From Novacetimonas cocois (GTDB lineage: Bacteria; Pseudomonadota; Alphaproteobacteria; Acetobacterales; Acetobacteraceae), in the NCBI RefSeq assembly GCF_003311635.1, contig NZ_QEXL01000011.1:2089-66088 (forward strand): a stretch of DNA of 64,000 nt, read 5' to 3'. Below the pieces are notes generated by a model. That model ran no database searches and was not told where the DNA came from. It worked only from the letters and a program-made list of their open reading frames with translations. A program made the translations under genes and the position numbers. Of this stretch, positions 14,300 through 21,571 are shown piece after piece. Numbering within the stretch: the stretch's first letter is position 1; the number at the start of each line of letters is the position of its first letter.

Positions 14300-17200
14300 A
14301 TGAAACTTCATTTTGACCACGCCCTGGTGGCGCGTCTTCTCGCTCATGCGCAAGCCGCGAGCGAACATTCCCCTACCTATGATCAGCTTGTTGACCCGGT
14401 CTTTCTCAAGGCTGGCGTGTCGTCGCGCCATCCGACCGGTACGGATGTCGACCGTACCAAGATACCGGCAGGCCTCATGCTGGTCGGCGATCATGGGGTG
14501 TACCTGAGTGCGCCGGTTCGGCGCTGAATCGAAAGTGCGTTTCAAACGCCGGGAGAACTGACGACTCCCGTCCCCACCAACCTTAGTTGAAATCGAAAGG
14601 TGACAATGAACATAGCATGGTTGGAGCAAGGCCCGAATAGCCAAGAACGGTTACGGTTTAGAGGGTCAGGGGAAGATGCATATGGTCAAGGCTATACTGC
14701 TTTAACTCCAGTTTCGGTGATGATTAACGCCATAGCAGTCATTAAACCGTTTGATACGACTGTTTCGCAAGGGAAGGGTATCATGAGGTTGCCCAGTCCG
14801 AAGCCCCTGTCTATCCGGGGATGTCAGTCTTGCGACACTGCCTCCATACGAGGAATGAAACGAACAGAGGACCTAAGTGCGTCGCATCTTTCATCAGCGC
14901 AAAGCCGGGATAACCTAAACAGGCTTCCTAAACCTGCATGGTTACAGAGTCACCATAGTAGCCAAATGCTTTCCTGTAATGGGGCGGACAACCTGCGTTT
15001 AAGCAGGGCAAGACACCGTATAAGGTACGAGCGATCGCGCCGAAAGCGTCAGGTCTTGGGTGAAGGGTGGCAGCTCCCAAAACAGTATCCTCTAACGGAA
15101 GACGGGTTCTGCTGATGCAAACTGCTATCGTCATGAAGAGATTGGATGCTCTTCCAAAGCTCTCGAAAGCCGGAAAGTCGATTAACGGCCTATTCCGCCT
15201 CATGACCTGCCGTGATCTCTGGAAAGCGGCATATGAGAAGGTTGCCCAAAACTCGGGCTCCCTGACCCCCGGTATTGACGGAGATACGCTTGACGGGTTT
15301 TCACTCGACAAGCTTGAAGCGTTGATTAGCGAGGTCGTGGAAGGACGTTACCGACCAAATCCGGTTCGTCGGGTCTACATACCAAAATCAAACGGTAAAC
15401 TCCGACCGTTGGGGATTCCGAGTATTCGGGATCGCCTCGTGCAGGAAACTTTGAGGACGATCCTTGAAACCATATATGAGCCGATTTTCTCTAATCACTC
15501 ACATGGGTTTCGTCCAAATAGGTCCTGTCATACTGCACTGGAGCATATCCAGAAGGTGTGGAGAGGGACAAAATGGTTCGTTGAGGTCGATATTGTTGGG
15601 TATTTTGACAATATCGACCACGACATTCTCGTGAACCTGCTTCGCAAGAGGATTGCTGATAAGAAGATCATTGATCTGATTAGACGCTTTCTTGAAGCTG
15701 GATATCTTGAAAACTGGAGGTTCAGCAGGACTTACAGTGGAACTCCGCAAGGTGGCATTGTCTCGCCCATTTTGGCCAACATCTATCTTCATGAACTCGA
15801 TTTGTTCATGGAAACATGGATGGAGGCTAAAAATAAGGGCGTGAAACGTCGCCGGGAGCAAGAATGGAATCGTCTTTCGAAGTTGATCAATTACAGACAG
15901 ATGCAAATTCGTCGGATCGTACGATCAGAAGAAAGTCTGTCAGTAGGAGATCAGGGCAGGATAGCGGCTCTCAAACAGGATATAAAAGTCCTCGATAAGG
16001 CTCGCAAATCTGTGCCTGCGCTGGCATCACAGGATCCGGATTATCGGCGCTTTCGTTATGTCCGGTATGCTGATGATTTCCTCATTGGTGTTATCGGCAG
16101 CAAAGATGATGCCCGGAGAATGATGGATGCCGTTCGACAATTTCTTGGAAACCTGAAACTTAATGTATCTGAGGAAAAGAGCGGCATTCGACATGCCTCG
16201 GACGGAGTAGAATTTCTTGGCTATGACATCCATACTTGGAATTCAAACCAAGTAAGGAGCGTGAGGGACACTCTGGGGCGCAACTACACGAAGCGTAATC
16301 CAGACGGTCTGATCACGTTGAATGTTCCGCGGACGAAAATCCGCCAGTTCTGTCAACGCCACGGCTACGGTTACCCCGACACGCGTTGGGGTATTGACCG
16401 ACCGGCATTGATCAATTCGAGCGAGTACGAGATCGCTTCACAGTTCAATGCGGAATACCGCGGGTTTGTTCAATATTACGCGCTGTGCGTGAATGTGAAA
16501 GCGCAGCTTCGTTCGCTTCAGTTCGTAGTACAGACAAGCCTTCTCAAGACACTTGCCAATAAGCGACATAGCTCGTTGGCCAAGGTTTTGACTTCCGTCC
16601 GTAGTAGGGATGGAGAGTGGTATGTGGCTAGCCGAGACTTAGGTGGGAAATTAAGGAGGGTGCGGGTATGGAAGCTTCGGCATCTCACTCGTCCGTCCGT
16701 GAAATTCGCCAAGGTCGACGCACTACCAAGATACATTGCGGCTTTTGCTCGCACGGACTTGGTAGATCGACTGTTTTCTGAAGAATGTGCGCTTTGCGGA
16801 ACATCAAATCTTCCCGTTGAAGTGCACCACGTCAGAAAGCTGAAAGATCACGTCAACTCGCCTTTGATGGCACAGGTCAGAGCTGCTCGCCAAAGGAAGC
16901 GTATCCCGCTTTGCATAAATTGCCATCGCAATGTCCATGCTGGGCGGCAACGTGATCTTCGAATGAGAGCGTAATCGGGGGTGGAAAGCCGTGTGCAGTG
17001 AAAGCTGCCCGCACGGTTTGGAGGGGGACGTGGCATTTGCTCTCTGAGCGGTGTCCACGTCTACCCTATTGTCGAATGGTTATCCGGACTTCAGTGACGC
17101 TGAGGGTCAGGGGAACCTTGTCGCCTATGCCGTCGAAGCGGACCCGCGCACATGTCCTGACGACTGGTACGACGTCAAACGCGCATCGTTTGGCGGTGAT

Positions 17201-17377
17201 GATGGCGCGGAATTTCTTTCCGCTGACACCATCCGCAAGGCACTGGAAGCGACTGCGGGCAATCGTTTGTGGATTGATGTCACGCCTGCGCGGATCAGTT
17301 GCCCCTATCTGGCATCCCCGCAAAAAGCCCGATCCGGACAACCGGATGGCGGCTCTGGAAAGGCCAAATCTGAATAG
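14300..17377 (+). CDS. DUF3085-like gene split by a group II intron (exons 14300-14507 and 17070-17377)
   Basis: Exon 1 encodes 69 codons ending LMLVGDHGVYL plus one base. Exon 2 supplies the rest, so the spliced message reads GVYL-MSNGYPDF ... NLVAYAVEADP ... KRASFGGDDGAEFL, 171 residues in a single frame. This restores what I recognise as the DUF3085 signature (VYLMSNG ... FGGDDGxEF). Without splicing, translation continues only six codons into the intron before a stop. The function of the family is unknown; it is common on alphaproteobacterial plasmids. AAAGGA precedes the start. Confidence 0.8.
15115..16974 (+). CDS. ltrA: Group II intron reverse transcriptase/maturase with HNH endonuclease
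   Basis: 619 residues from ATG at 15115. The reverse transcriptase domain shows LTPGIDGDTLDGFS, RRVYIPKSNGKLRPLGIPSI, HGFRPNRSCHTAL, GTPQGGIVSPILANIYLHELD and the catalytic YADD at about 318-321. A maturase (X) region follows. The C-terminus has a zinc-type HNH endonuclease: CALC near 558, VEVHHVRKLKDH, and CINCHRNVHAGR. All key residues are present. It would bind the intron RNA, help splicing, and carry out retrohoming. An in-frame start 48 bases upstream would add 16 unusual residues and is less likely. Confidence 0.93.
   Translation: MQTAIVMKRLDALPKLSKAGKSINGLFRLMTCRDLWKAAYEKVAQNSGSLTPGIDGDTLDGFSLDKLEALISEVVEGRYRPNPVRRVYIPKSNGKLRPLGIPSIRDRLVQETLRTILETIYEPIFSNHSHGFRPNRSCHTALEHIQKVWRGTKWFVEVDIVGYFDNIDHDILVNLLRKRIADKKIIDLIRRFLEAGYLENWRFSRTYSGTPQGGIVSPILANIYLHELDLFMETWMEAKNKGVKRRREQEWNRLSKLINYRQMQIRRIVRSEESLSVGDQGRIAALKQDIKVLDKARKSVPALASQDPDYRRFRYVRYADDFLIGVIGSKDDARRMMDAVRQFLGNLKLNVSEEKSGIRHASDGVEFLGYDIHTWNSNQVRSVRDTLGRNYTKRNPDGLITLNVPRTKIRQFCQRHGYGYPDTRWGIDRPALINSSEYEIASQFNAEYRGFVQYYALCVNVKAQLRSLQFVVQTSLLKTLANKRHSSLAKVLTSVRSRDGEWYVASRDLGGKLRRVRVWKLRHLTRPSVKFAKVDALPRYIAAFARTDLVDRLFSEECALCGTSNLPVEVHHVRKLKDHVNSPLMAQVRAARQRKRIPLCINCHRNVHAGRQRDLRMRA
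16986..17069 (+). ncRNA. Group II intron domains V and VI
   Basis: Domain V (16986-17019) is the catalytic 34-base hairpin. Domain VI (about 17021-17069) carries the bulged adenosine at 17063 that attacks the 5' splice site. These are the most conserved RNA parts of the intron and confirm its 3' end. Confidence 0.88.
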
Positions 17378-17450
17378 AAATATAATAAAAATAAAATATA
17401 GAAATAAATGAAGCAGTAAAGGAAGGAGGCAGGCACCACAGTCCAGCCTG

Positions 17451-17540
17451 CCACGCAAGGGGTGGCTCCTCGCCGTGCGCGATGGCTGCGCCATCTGTGC
17501 GCGGCTCCGGTGCCGCCGCTGTGCGGCGCCCTTGCCCGCC
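17451..17540. repeat. Structured repeat copy C
   Basis: A diverged relative of copies A (4271) and B (9643). It shares CGCAAGGGGTGGC at the start, CCGGTGCCGCCGCTG inside and GCGGCGCCCTTGCC at the end. Its inner hairpin is CGCCGC-TGT-GCGGCG. Flanks add pairing between CCAGCCTGCC (17444 on) and a partner near 17540-17550. It is 56 bases before a small gene and 284 before ardC. Confidence 0.75.
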
Positions 17541-17595
17541 AGTCTGGCCTGCGGTCGCCGGAAGGGGTCGAAACCCCCGAAAAAAGGATCTGGAA

Positions 17596-17751
17596 ATGGC
17601 ACAGAACCGCATCGCGCCGCCGTCCCGCCCTGCCGTCGAAATCGCCAAATTCGTCGCCATCGTGCTCCTCTGGACGGCCTCCATGGTCACTTTCCTCCTG
17701 CTGCCCGACGTCTTCCTCGATCCGTGCACGGGCATCATCGATCTCAGGTGA
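17596..17751 (+). CDS. Small single-pass membrane protein (51 residues)
   Basis: AAGGA at 17584-17588 lies 7 bases before ATG 17596. The product is a short polar N-terminus (MAQNRIAPPSRPAVE), one hydrophobic segment (AKFVAIVLLWTASMVTFLLLP) and a short tail with one cysteine. No family recognised. Its place between repeat copy C and ardC makes it the first gene of that unit. Such small proteins are often missed; the ribosome site is the main support. Confidence 0.5.
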   Translation: MAQNRIAPPSRPAVEIAKFVAIVLLWTASMVTFLLLPDVFLDPCTGIIDLR

Positions 17752-17780
17752 CACCACCCTCGCCATCCGCTGCCCATCCG

Positions 17781-17810
17781 CGCCGCCCTTCGGGGCGGCG
17801 TCTGTATTTT
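17781..17810 (+). terminator. Hairpin with TTCG loop and T-rich tail before ardC
   Basis: CGCCGCCC and GGGCGGCG form an 8-bp stem around TTCG (17781-17800), followed by TCTGTATTTT. It could end or attenuate transcription coming from the small gene upstream before ardC starts at 17824. Confidence 0.6.
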
Positions 17811-17823
17811 CTGGAGACTGATT

Positions 17824-18723
17824 ATGGCCAGGACCGAACGTACCGACATCCACCAGTCCGTCACTGACCGCATCATCCGCGAACTTGAAGCGGGAACCGT
17901 GCCATGGGTCTGCCCATGGAACCGCGCGAAATGCGGCATTGCCCTGCCGCGTAATGCCGCGACCGATCGGGCCTATTCCGGGATCAACATCCTGATGCTG
18001 TGGGGTTCGGTAGAGATGCACGGGTTTTCTACCCAGAAATGGCTGACGTTCCGCCAGGCGCATGCGCAGGGCGGCAATGTCAGGAAAGGCGAGAAGGGAA
18101 CGACAGTATTTTATGCTGACCGCTTCACGCCAAAATCGGAAGCGGGTTCCGACGAGCCACGTCAGATTCCGTTTCTAAAGCGGTTTACGGTGTTCAATGT
18201 TGAGCAGTGCGAGAACCTGCCGGAGAGCATGGTTGCGCCGACCGCGCCGCTGCCGGAACGCGAAATCGTGCCGCACGCGGAAGCGCTGATGCGCGAAACC
18301 GGGGCGGATATTCGCATCGGTGGTGACAAGGCATTTTATGCCCCGGATGCGGACTTCATCCGGGTTCCGCCTCAGCAGTCCTATTTCAACCAGATCGACT
18401 GGTACCGAACCGTCTTTCATGAGATCGGGCACTGGACCGGGGCTGAAAGTCGGCTGTCGCGCACCTTTGGCAGGCGGTTCGGGGACCATGCCTACGCAGC
18501 CGAGGAACTGGTCGCAGAGATGACATCTGCTTTCGTATGCGCGGAACTGCAGATCGAGCCGACGGTCCGCCATGCGAATTACATCGGGAACTGGCTGGAA
18601 CTGCTGAAGGCTGACAAGCGCGCCATTTTCACCGCAGCGAGCGCAGCTTCAGCCGCGGCCCAATACATTTTCAGCCCATCGGCACATCAGCCGTCCGTCG
18701 AGGACGTGGCGTCTGCCGCCTGA
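17824..18723 (+). CDS. ardC: ArdC-like antirestriction protein with zinc metallopeptidase domain
   Basis: 299 residues. The N-terminal ssDNA-binding domain (DUF1738-type) shows ITDRIIRELEAGTVPWVCPWN-like sequence, YSGINILMLW and FRQAHAQGGNVRKGEKGTTVFY. The C-terminal domain has the metallopeptidase motif HEIGH at 199-203 with YAAEELVAEMTSAF further on. ArdC of plasmid pSa binds single-stranded DNA and protects it from type I and type II restriction during conjugation. The short spacing to the hairpin at 17781 and GGAG before the ATG support the start. Confidence 0.9.
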   Translation: MARTERTDIHQSVTDRIIRELEAGTVPWVCPWNRAKCGIALPRNAATDRAYSGINILMLWGSVEMHGFSTQKWLTFRQAHAQGGNVRKGEKGTTVFYADRFTPKSEAGSDEPRQIPFLKRFTVFNVEQCENLPESMVAPTAPLPEREIVPHAEALMRETGADIRIGGDKAFYAPDADFIRVPPQQSYFNQIDWYRTVFHEIGHWTGAESRLSRTFGRRFGDHAYAAEELVAEMTSAFVCAELQIEPTVRHANYIGNWLELLKADKRAIFTAASAASAAAQYIFSPSAHQPSVEDVASAA

Positions 18724-18780
18724 CATCCAACCCTGAAAACCCGTGCGCCCGCGAGGGCGCGCTGAGCGATGGAGTTCATC

Positions 18781-18966
18781 ATGCCTGTCTTTTCCCTGAT
18801 TGCCACTCCCGCCGTGCGCATCCGTTCCGACGGCTGCGCCATCCTTCAGGCGCTGCCTATGGAACACCTTGGTGCACGGGGGATGACAGAAGCCCGGACG
18901 CTCGCGGAAATCTCGGCTGCCGTAACGCTTTACGGTGAGAGGACCGCCAGCGCGCATCCCGGGTGA
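18781..18966 (+). CDS. Hypothetical protein (61 residues)
   Basis: GGAG at 18771-18774 is 6 bases before ATG 18781. The protein is MPVFSLIATPAVRIRSDGCA followed by a helical half (EARTLAEISAAVTLYGERTA). It lies just downstream of ardC in the same direction, 57 bases away. No family recognised. Confidence 0.5.
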   Translation: MPVFSLIATPAVRIRSDGCAILQALPMEHLGARGMTEARTLAEISAAVTLYGERTASAHPG

Positions 18967-18997
18967 TCATGGCAGAACAATTATACTCACGTTCGGA

Positions 18998-19420
18998 TTA
19001 TGCATCTTCCAGCCAGACGTCCTGCACCCAGGTTGCCAGATTTGGCCATGTTTCATCAGATGAACCATTCTGGTCCCAGAAGCGCACAATGCCATTAGGC
19101 GTCAGGCAATAATAATCCCCGTTATCTTCACAAATGGGGAGCCAGGCTTTTGGTACGCCCAAAGCATGAGCCTCATCGCATGTCGTTTTGAGTTCGCCGT
19201 ATACATCTTTCTTCCCGCTCTCCAGGGTGAGCAGTGACAATGTTCCGACAAAAGCATTACTGACGGTTTTCAAAATTTTTTTGTAATCATTGCTAAATAA
19301 GAAACCGGTCATTTTTTCATATTTTTCAATAAGTTCGTCGTCCGGCAATGTTCTTTTTCGCCCTGAAGGCGGGTCAATTTGATTTATTTTGTTTATAACT
19401 GAGTCTATTGAAGCATTCAT
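18998..19420 (-). CDS. SMI1/KNR4 (SUKH)-type protein
   Basis: 140 residues, with an N-terminal helix, IEKYEKMTGFLFSNDYKKIL, and the typical WLPICEDNGDYYCLTPNGIVRFWDQ motif. SUKH proteins are usually immunity proteins against nuclease toxins carried in contact-dependent or polymorphic toxin systems. No toxin gene adjoins it. The gene is on the opposite strand to its neighbours and is visibly AT-richer, so it probably arrived separately. Confidence 0.8.
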   Translation of the reverse strand: MNASIDSVINKINQIDPPSGRKRTLPDDELIEKYEKMTGFLFSNDYKKILKTVSNAFVGTLSLLTLESGKKDVYGELKTTCDEAHALGVPKAWLPICEDNGDYYCLTPNGIVRFWDQNGSSDETWPNLATWVQDVWLEDA

Positions 19421-19464
19421 GTTCGATTAAATCCGAGTTTATATCCAGGATATTTAGCTATTTT

Positions 19465-19638
19465 TTAACTGAGAATTTCCAAATCCACCAGTGTCGCGCC
19501 GTAATATCCTTGATGTCCATTTGACGTGCGGGTCGCAGCAAAGAACACGTCGTGCGTGACAAAGCGGAATTGGCCCGTCTGCAGGCAAAGCATGGGGGAA
19601 CAGTGACGGCAGCGGATGCATCCGTGGCCACCGTGCAA
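19465..19638 (-). CDS. Possible small cysteine-rich protein or frameshifted tail
   Basis: Downstream of the 19650 gene's stop, a frame continues with GGHGCIRCRHCSPMLC, then TGQFRFVTHDVFFAATR and YYGATLVDLEIL. The closely spaced cysteines and the compositional sense suggest real protein. It lacks an ATG; a TTG at 19638 would give 57 residues. It may instead be the original C-terminus of the upstream gene after a frameshift. I cannot decide between these. Confidence 0.3.
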   Translation of the reverse strand: MHGGHGCIRCRHCSPMLCLQTGQFRFVTHDVFFAATRTSNGHQGYYGATLVDLEILS

Positions 19639-19649
19639 CTCGGGCTGCT

Positions 19650-20162
19650 CTAGCCCTGGGCCATGTGCCAGAAGCCATGCCCGTCGAGGCACCTGCCCAG
19701 GAACGCCAGTGCGGCACGCGGATATTTCCGGATTTCCAGAACGCTGCCGGTGGGTACCTCCATGTGGTAGGCGCCGATCCGGGCAGCGCAATGCGGCTGG
19801 CCGCGCAGGAATTTTATGCCCCTGCCGGTGCGAACTGCCTGCCGTGGACCAAAAACGCCCACAACGTGACGGCCACCGAGGTAAATATCGGCGTTGAACT
19901 GGCGCCACAGCGGTGCCCGGACATCCTGCTCGTCGACTTCGACCTGCACGGTGCAGCAGTCATTCCATGCATCTGGCGTGCCATCCACGCCATACAGGGT
20001 CTGGCAGAGCTGGCGGATCGCCGGCTCATGTTCGGGCAGGAAGGACCAGCCGATTTCCTTGCCGAGAAATCGTCCCCTGTAACGCCGGGCCTGGATTGCC
20101 AGTTCGGGATGAAAGTCGGCCTTCAGGGTGATGCGTCCTTCCGACGCAGTAATCACCGCCAT
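19650..20162 (-). CDS. Hypothetical protein (170 residues)
   Basis: Start chosen at 20162 (MAVITASEGRITLKADFH); an upstream in-frame ATG would add 19 residues with no better ribosome site. The sequence includes QARRYRGRFLGKEIGWSFLPEHEPAIRQL and ADIYLGGRHVVGVFGPRQAVR. I recognise no family. There is no signal peptide or membrane segment. It runs against the direction of the surrounding leading-region genes, like the SUKH gene after it. Confidence 0.6.
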   Translation of the reverse strand: MAVITASEGRITLKADFHPELAIQARRYRGRFLGKEIGWSFLPEHEPAIRQLCQTLYGVDGTPDAWNDCCTVQVEVDEQDVRAPLWRQFNADIYLGGRHVVGVFGPRQAVRTGRGIKFLRGQPHCAARIGAYHMEVPTGSVLEIRKYPRAALAFLGRCLDGHGFWHMAQG

Positions 20163-20288
20163 GATGAACTCCCAATGTAGAGACAGGGAAATTCTAGGAC
20201 GACTATCATAATTGTACAAGAATAAATGACACGATTATGAGCGAAATAGAAAAATAAAACAGAAATCAAAATCCAAAAGCATGACCTC

Positions 20289-20486
20289 GGCCCCCTGCCG
20301 GGTCTCTGACCTGGTCTTTGCGGTCTGAAGCGGTCGTCGTCGGGCGCAACCCCCAGGCCTGCGGTCGGGACGGCACCATGAAGCCGCATGCGCGGCTTCC
20401 GCACCACTGCCGCCCCGAGAGGTTGCGCCCGCCGCCTGTGGCCCGCTTCCGCGCGACCGCACCAGGTCAGAGATCCGGCAGGGGCC
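20289..20486. repeat. 200-base multi-segment hairpin immediately upstream of ssb
   Basis: The outer arms 20289-20315 and 20461-20486 pair with one mismatch and one unpaired base. Inside, GCGGTC pairs with GACCGC, GAAGCGG with CCGCTTC, and GGGCGCAACC with GGTTGCGCCC. The tip is a perfect GAAGCCG/CGGCTTC hairpin. All segments nest, giving one long interrupted hairpin ending 34 bases before the ssb ATG. No T-run follows. It is the longest structure in the window. Confidence 0.9.
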
Positions 20487-20520
20487 GGAGACGACCAGGA
20501 AGGAAAAAAGGAACAAGACC

Positions 20521-20991
20521 ATGAGCCAGTCAGTCAATCGCGCCATCATCATCGGTCACCTGGGCCGGGATCCGGATCTTGCCGCACGCAGGGAAGGGGA
20601 GGGCAAAATCGCATCCTTCGGCGTGGCGACAAGTGAAACCTGGACCGATCGCGCTAGCGGTGAGCGCCGGGAGAAAACCCAGTGGCACCGCGTCGTCTCT
20701 TTCAACGATCACCTTTCAGCCGTGATCGAACGTCGGTGCCAGAAGGGAACGCTGGTCTATGTCGAAGGCCATCTCGAGACACGCAAATGGACCGACCAGC
20801 AGGGACAGGACCGTTATGTGACCGAGATCATCATTGATCGGTTTGATGGAAACCTGAAGGTGCTGGCCAATGGTCGAAGCACTGGCGATGGACGTTTTGA
20901 TGAAGAGCGTCCCTCGCGGAGCGCTGCACAGCGCCCCGTTCCTGCCGCAACTTCCAACGCGCAGGAATTGGATGACGAAATCCCGTTTTAG
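20521..20991 (+). CDS. ssb: Single-stranded DNA-binding protein
   Basis: 156 residues. The OB-fold is clear: VNRAIIIGHLGRDPDLAARR, ASFGVATSETW, EKTQWHRVVSFNDHL, CQKGTLVYVEGHLETRKW and RYVTEIIIDRFDG. A flexible linker and the acidic tip DDEIPF, which docks partner proteins, follow. It would coat the incoming strand in the recipient. Plasmid ssb genes are typical leading-region genes. A strong AAGGAAGG-type site precedes the ATG, and the long hairpin at 20289-20486 sits just ahead. Confidence 0.97.
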   Translation: MSQSVNRAIIIGHLGRDPDLAARREGEGKIASFGVATSETWTDRASGERREKTQWHRVVSFNDHLSAVIERRCQKGTLVYVEGHLETRKWTDQQGQDRYVTEIIIDRFDGNLKVLANGRSTGDGRFDEERPSRSAAQRPVPAATSNAQELDDEIPF

Positions 20992-21004
20992 GCCGCGCGG
21001 TGTT

Positions 21005-21034
21005 CCGGGTCGTCAACGACCCGGAGCATTTTGC
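21005..21034 (+). terminator. Terminator-like hairpin after ssb
   Basis: CCGGGTCG and CGACCCGG pair around a TCAA loop (21005-21024), followed by AGCATTTTG. The T-run is short, so termination is probable but not certain. Confidence 0.6.
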
Positions 21035-21571
21035 CCGTTCAGGGAGAAGAAAGTGCGGTTTCTGCCGCGCCAGTTCCCGTCATGAATACTGGTGAGGACT
21101 GACAGGCCTGATGGCGCGGGCTGTCGGGAAAGCCTGTCGGCCGATATTGGAACGCCGGTCGTCCGTCCACATCGGGGATGAACTGTGTCTCCCCTGTTTC
21201 TCTATCGACCTTTATACGGGCTCGTGAACCTTATTTTTTCGTCAGTCGCATGATGTGGGCGCAGGCAGGATCCTACACAGGGAGTATCTGGCGTCGTGAA
21301 TGCCCGCTCGTCCATAGTCCCGGTAATGCGTGCGCAGTGGCGCGGGCACGTGCCGTTTGCTGCCGCGCGTAAACTGCGGCCATTCGTGCGTCCTGTATTC
21401 TTTTGCAGTTCACGCAGAATAAAAAACCTCAACGCGGATCATCAGGACGCAATATCTCGACGAACCATACAGAGGTCGTCGTGTGTTTCCGCGCGATCAT
21501 CTCAAATACTCACCGTAAATACCGGAGCGGTCTGAAACACAATCCATGCTGTTCGTGAAGGAGTGTCTTTC
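21035..21571. other. Non-coding stretch before the Toprim gene
   Basis: About 540 bases with no convincing gene. Open frames on both strands here have unlikely composition and no ribosome sites. I see short GC-rich pairings (for example TGCCCGC with GCGGGCA near 21300-21350) but no long hairpin like those before ssb or the PP-loop gene. An AT-rich patch at 21225-21240 could belong to a promoter. Confidence 0.4.

Larger units (their letters stand above)
14508..17069 (+). mobile_element. Complete group II intron (2,562 bases)
   Basis: The 5' end GTGCGCC at 14508 fits the GUGYG consensus. Domain V is the 34-base hairpin at 16986-17019 (AAGCCGTG ... CACGGTTT with a GAAA-type loop). Domain VI follows: GACGTGG pairs with CCACGTC, with an unpaired A at 17063, seven bases from the 3' end, as the branch point. 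The 3' end is ...CCCTAT at 17069. The boundaries were fixed by the host reading frame, which is exactly restored when they are joined. The reverse transcriptase in domain IV looks intact, so the intron may be mobile. TCAGG at 14666-14670 could pair with CCTGA at the exon end as EBS1-IBS1. Confidence 0.9.

Noticed and set aside
14600-15115. Open frame of 171 codons before the intron reverse transcriptase
   Set aside because: It lies in the structured 5' part of the group II intron and shows no protein-like composition.
17066-18063. Overlapping minus-strand frames across the second DUF3085 exon, repeat C and ardC
   Set aside because: They cross several unrelated elements, and the plus strand carries the recognised proteins.
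21178-21432. Short frames on both strands between ssb and the Toprim gene
   Set aside because: No ribosome site, unlikely composition, and no resemblance to a known family.
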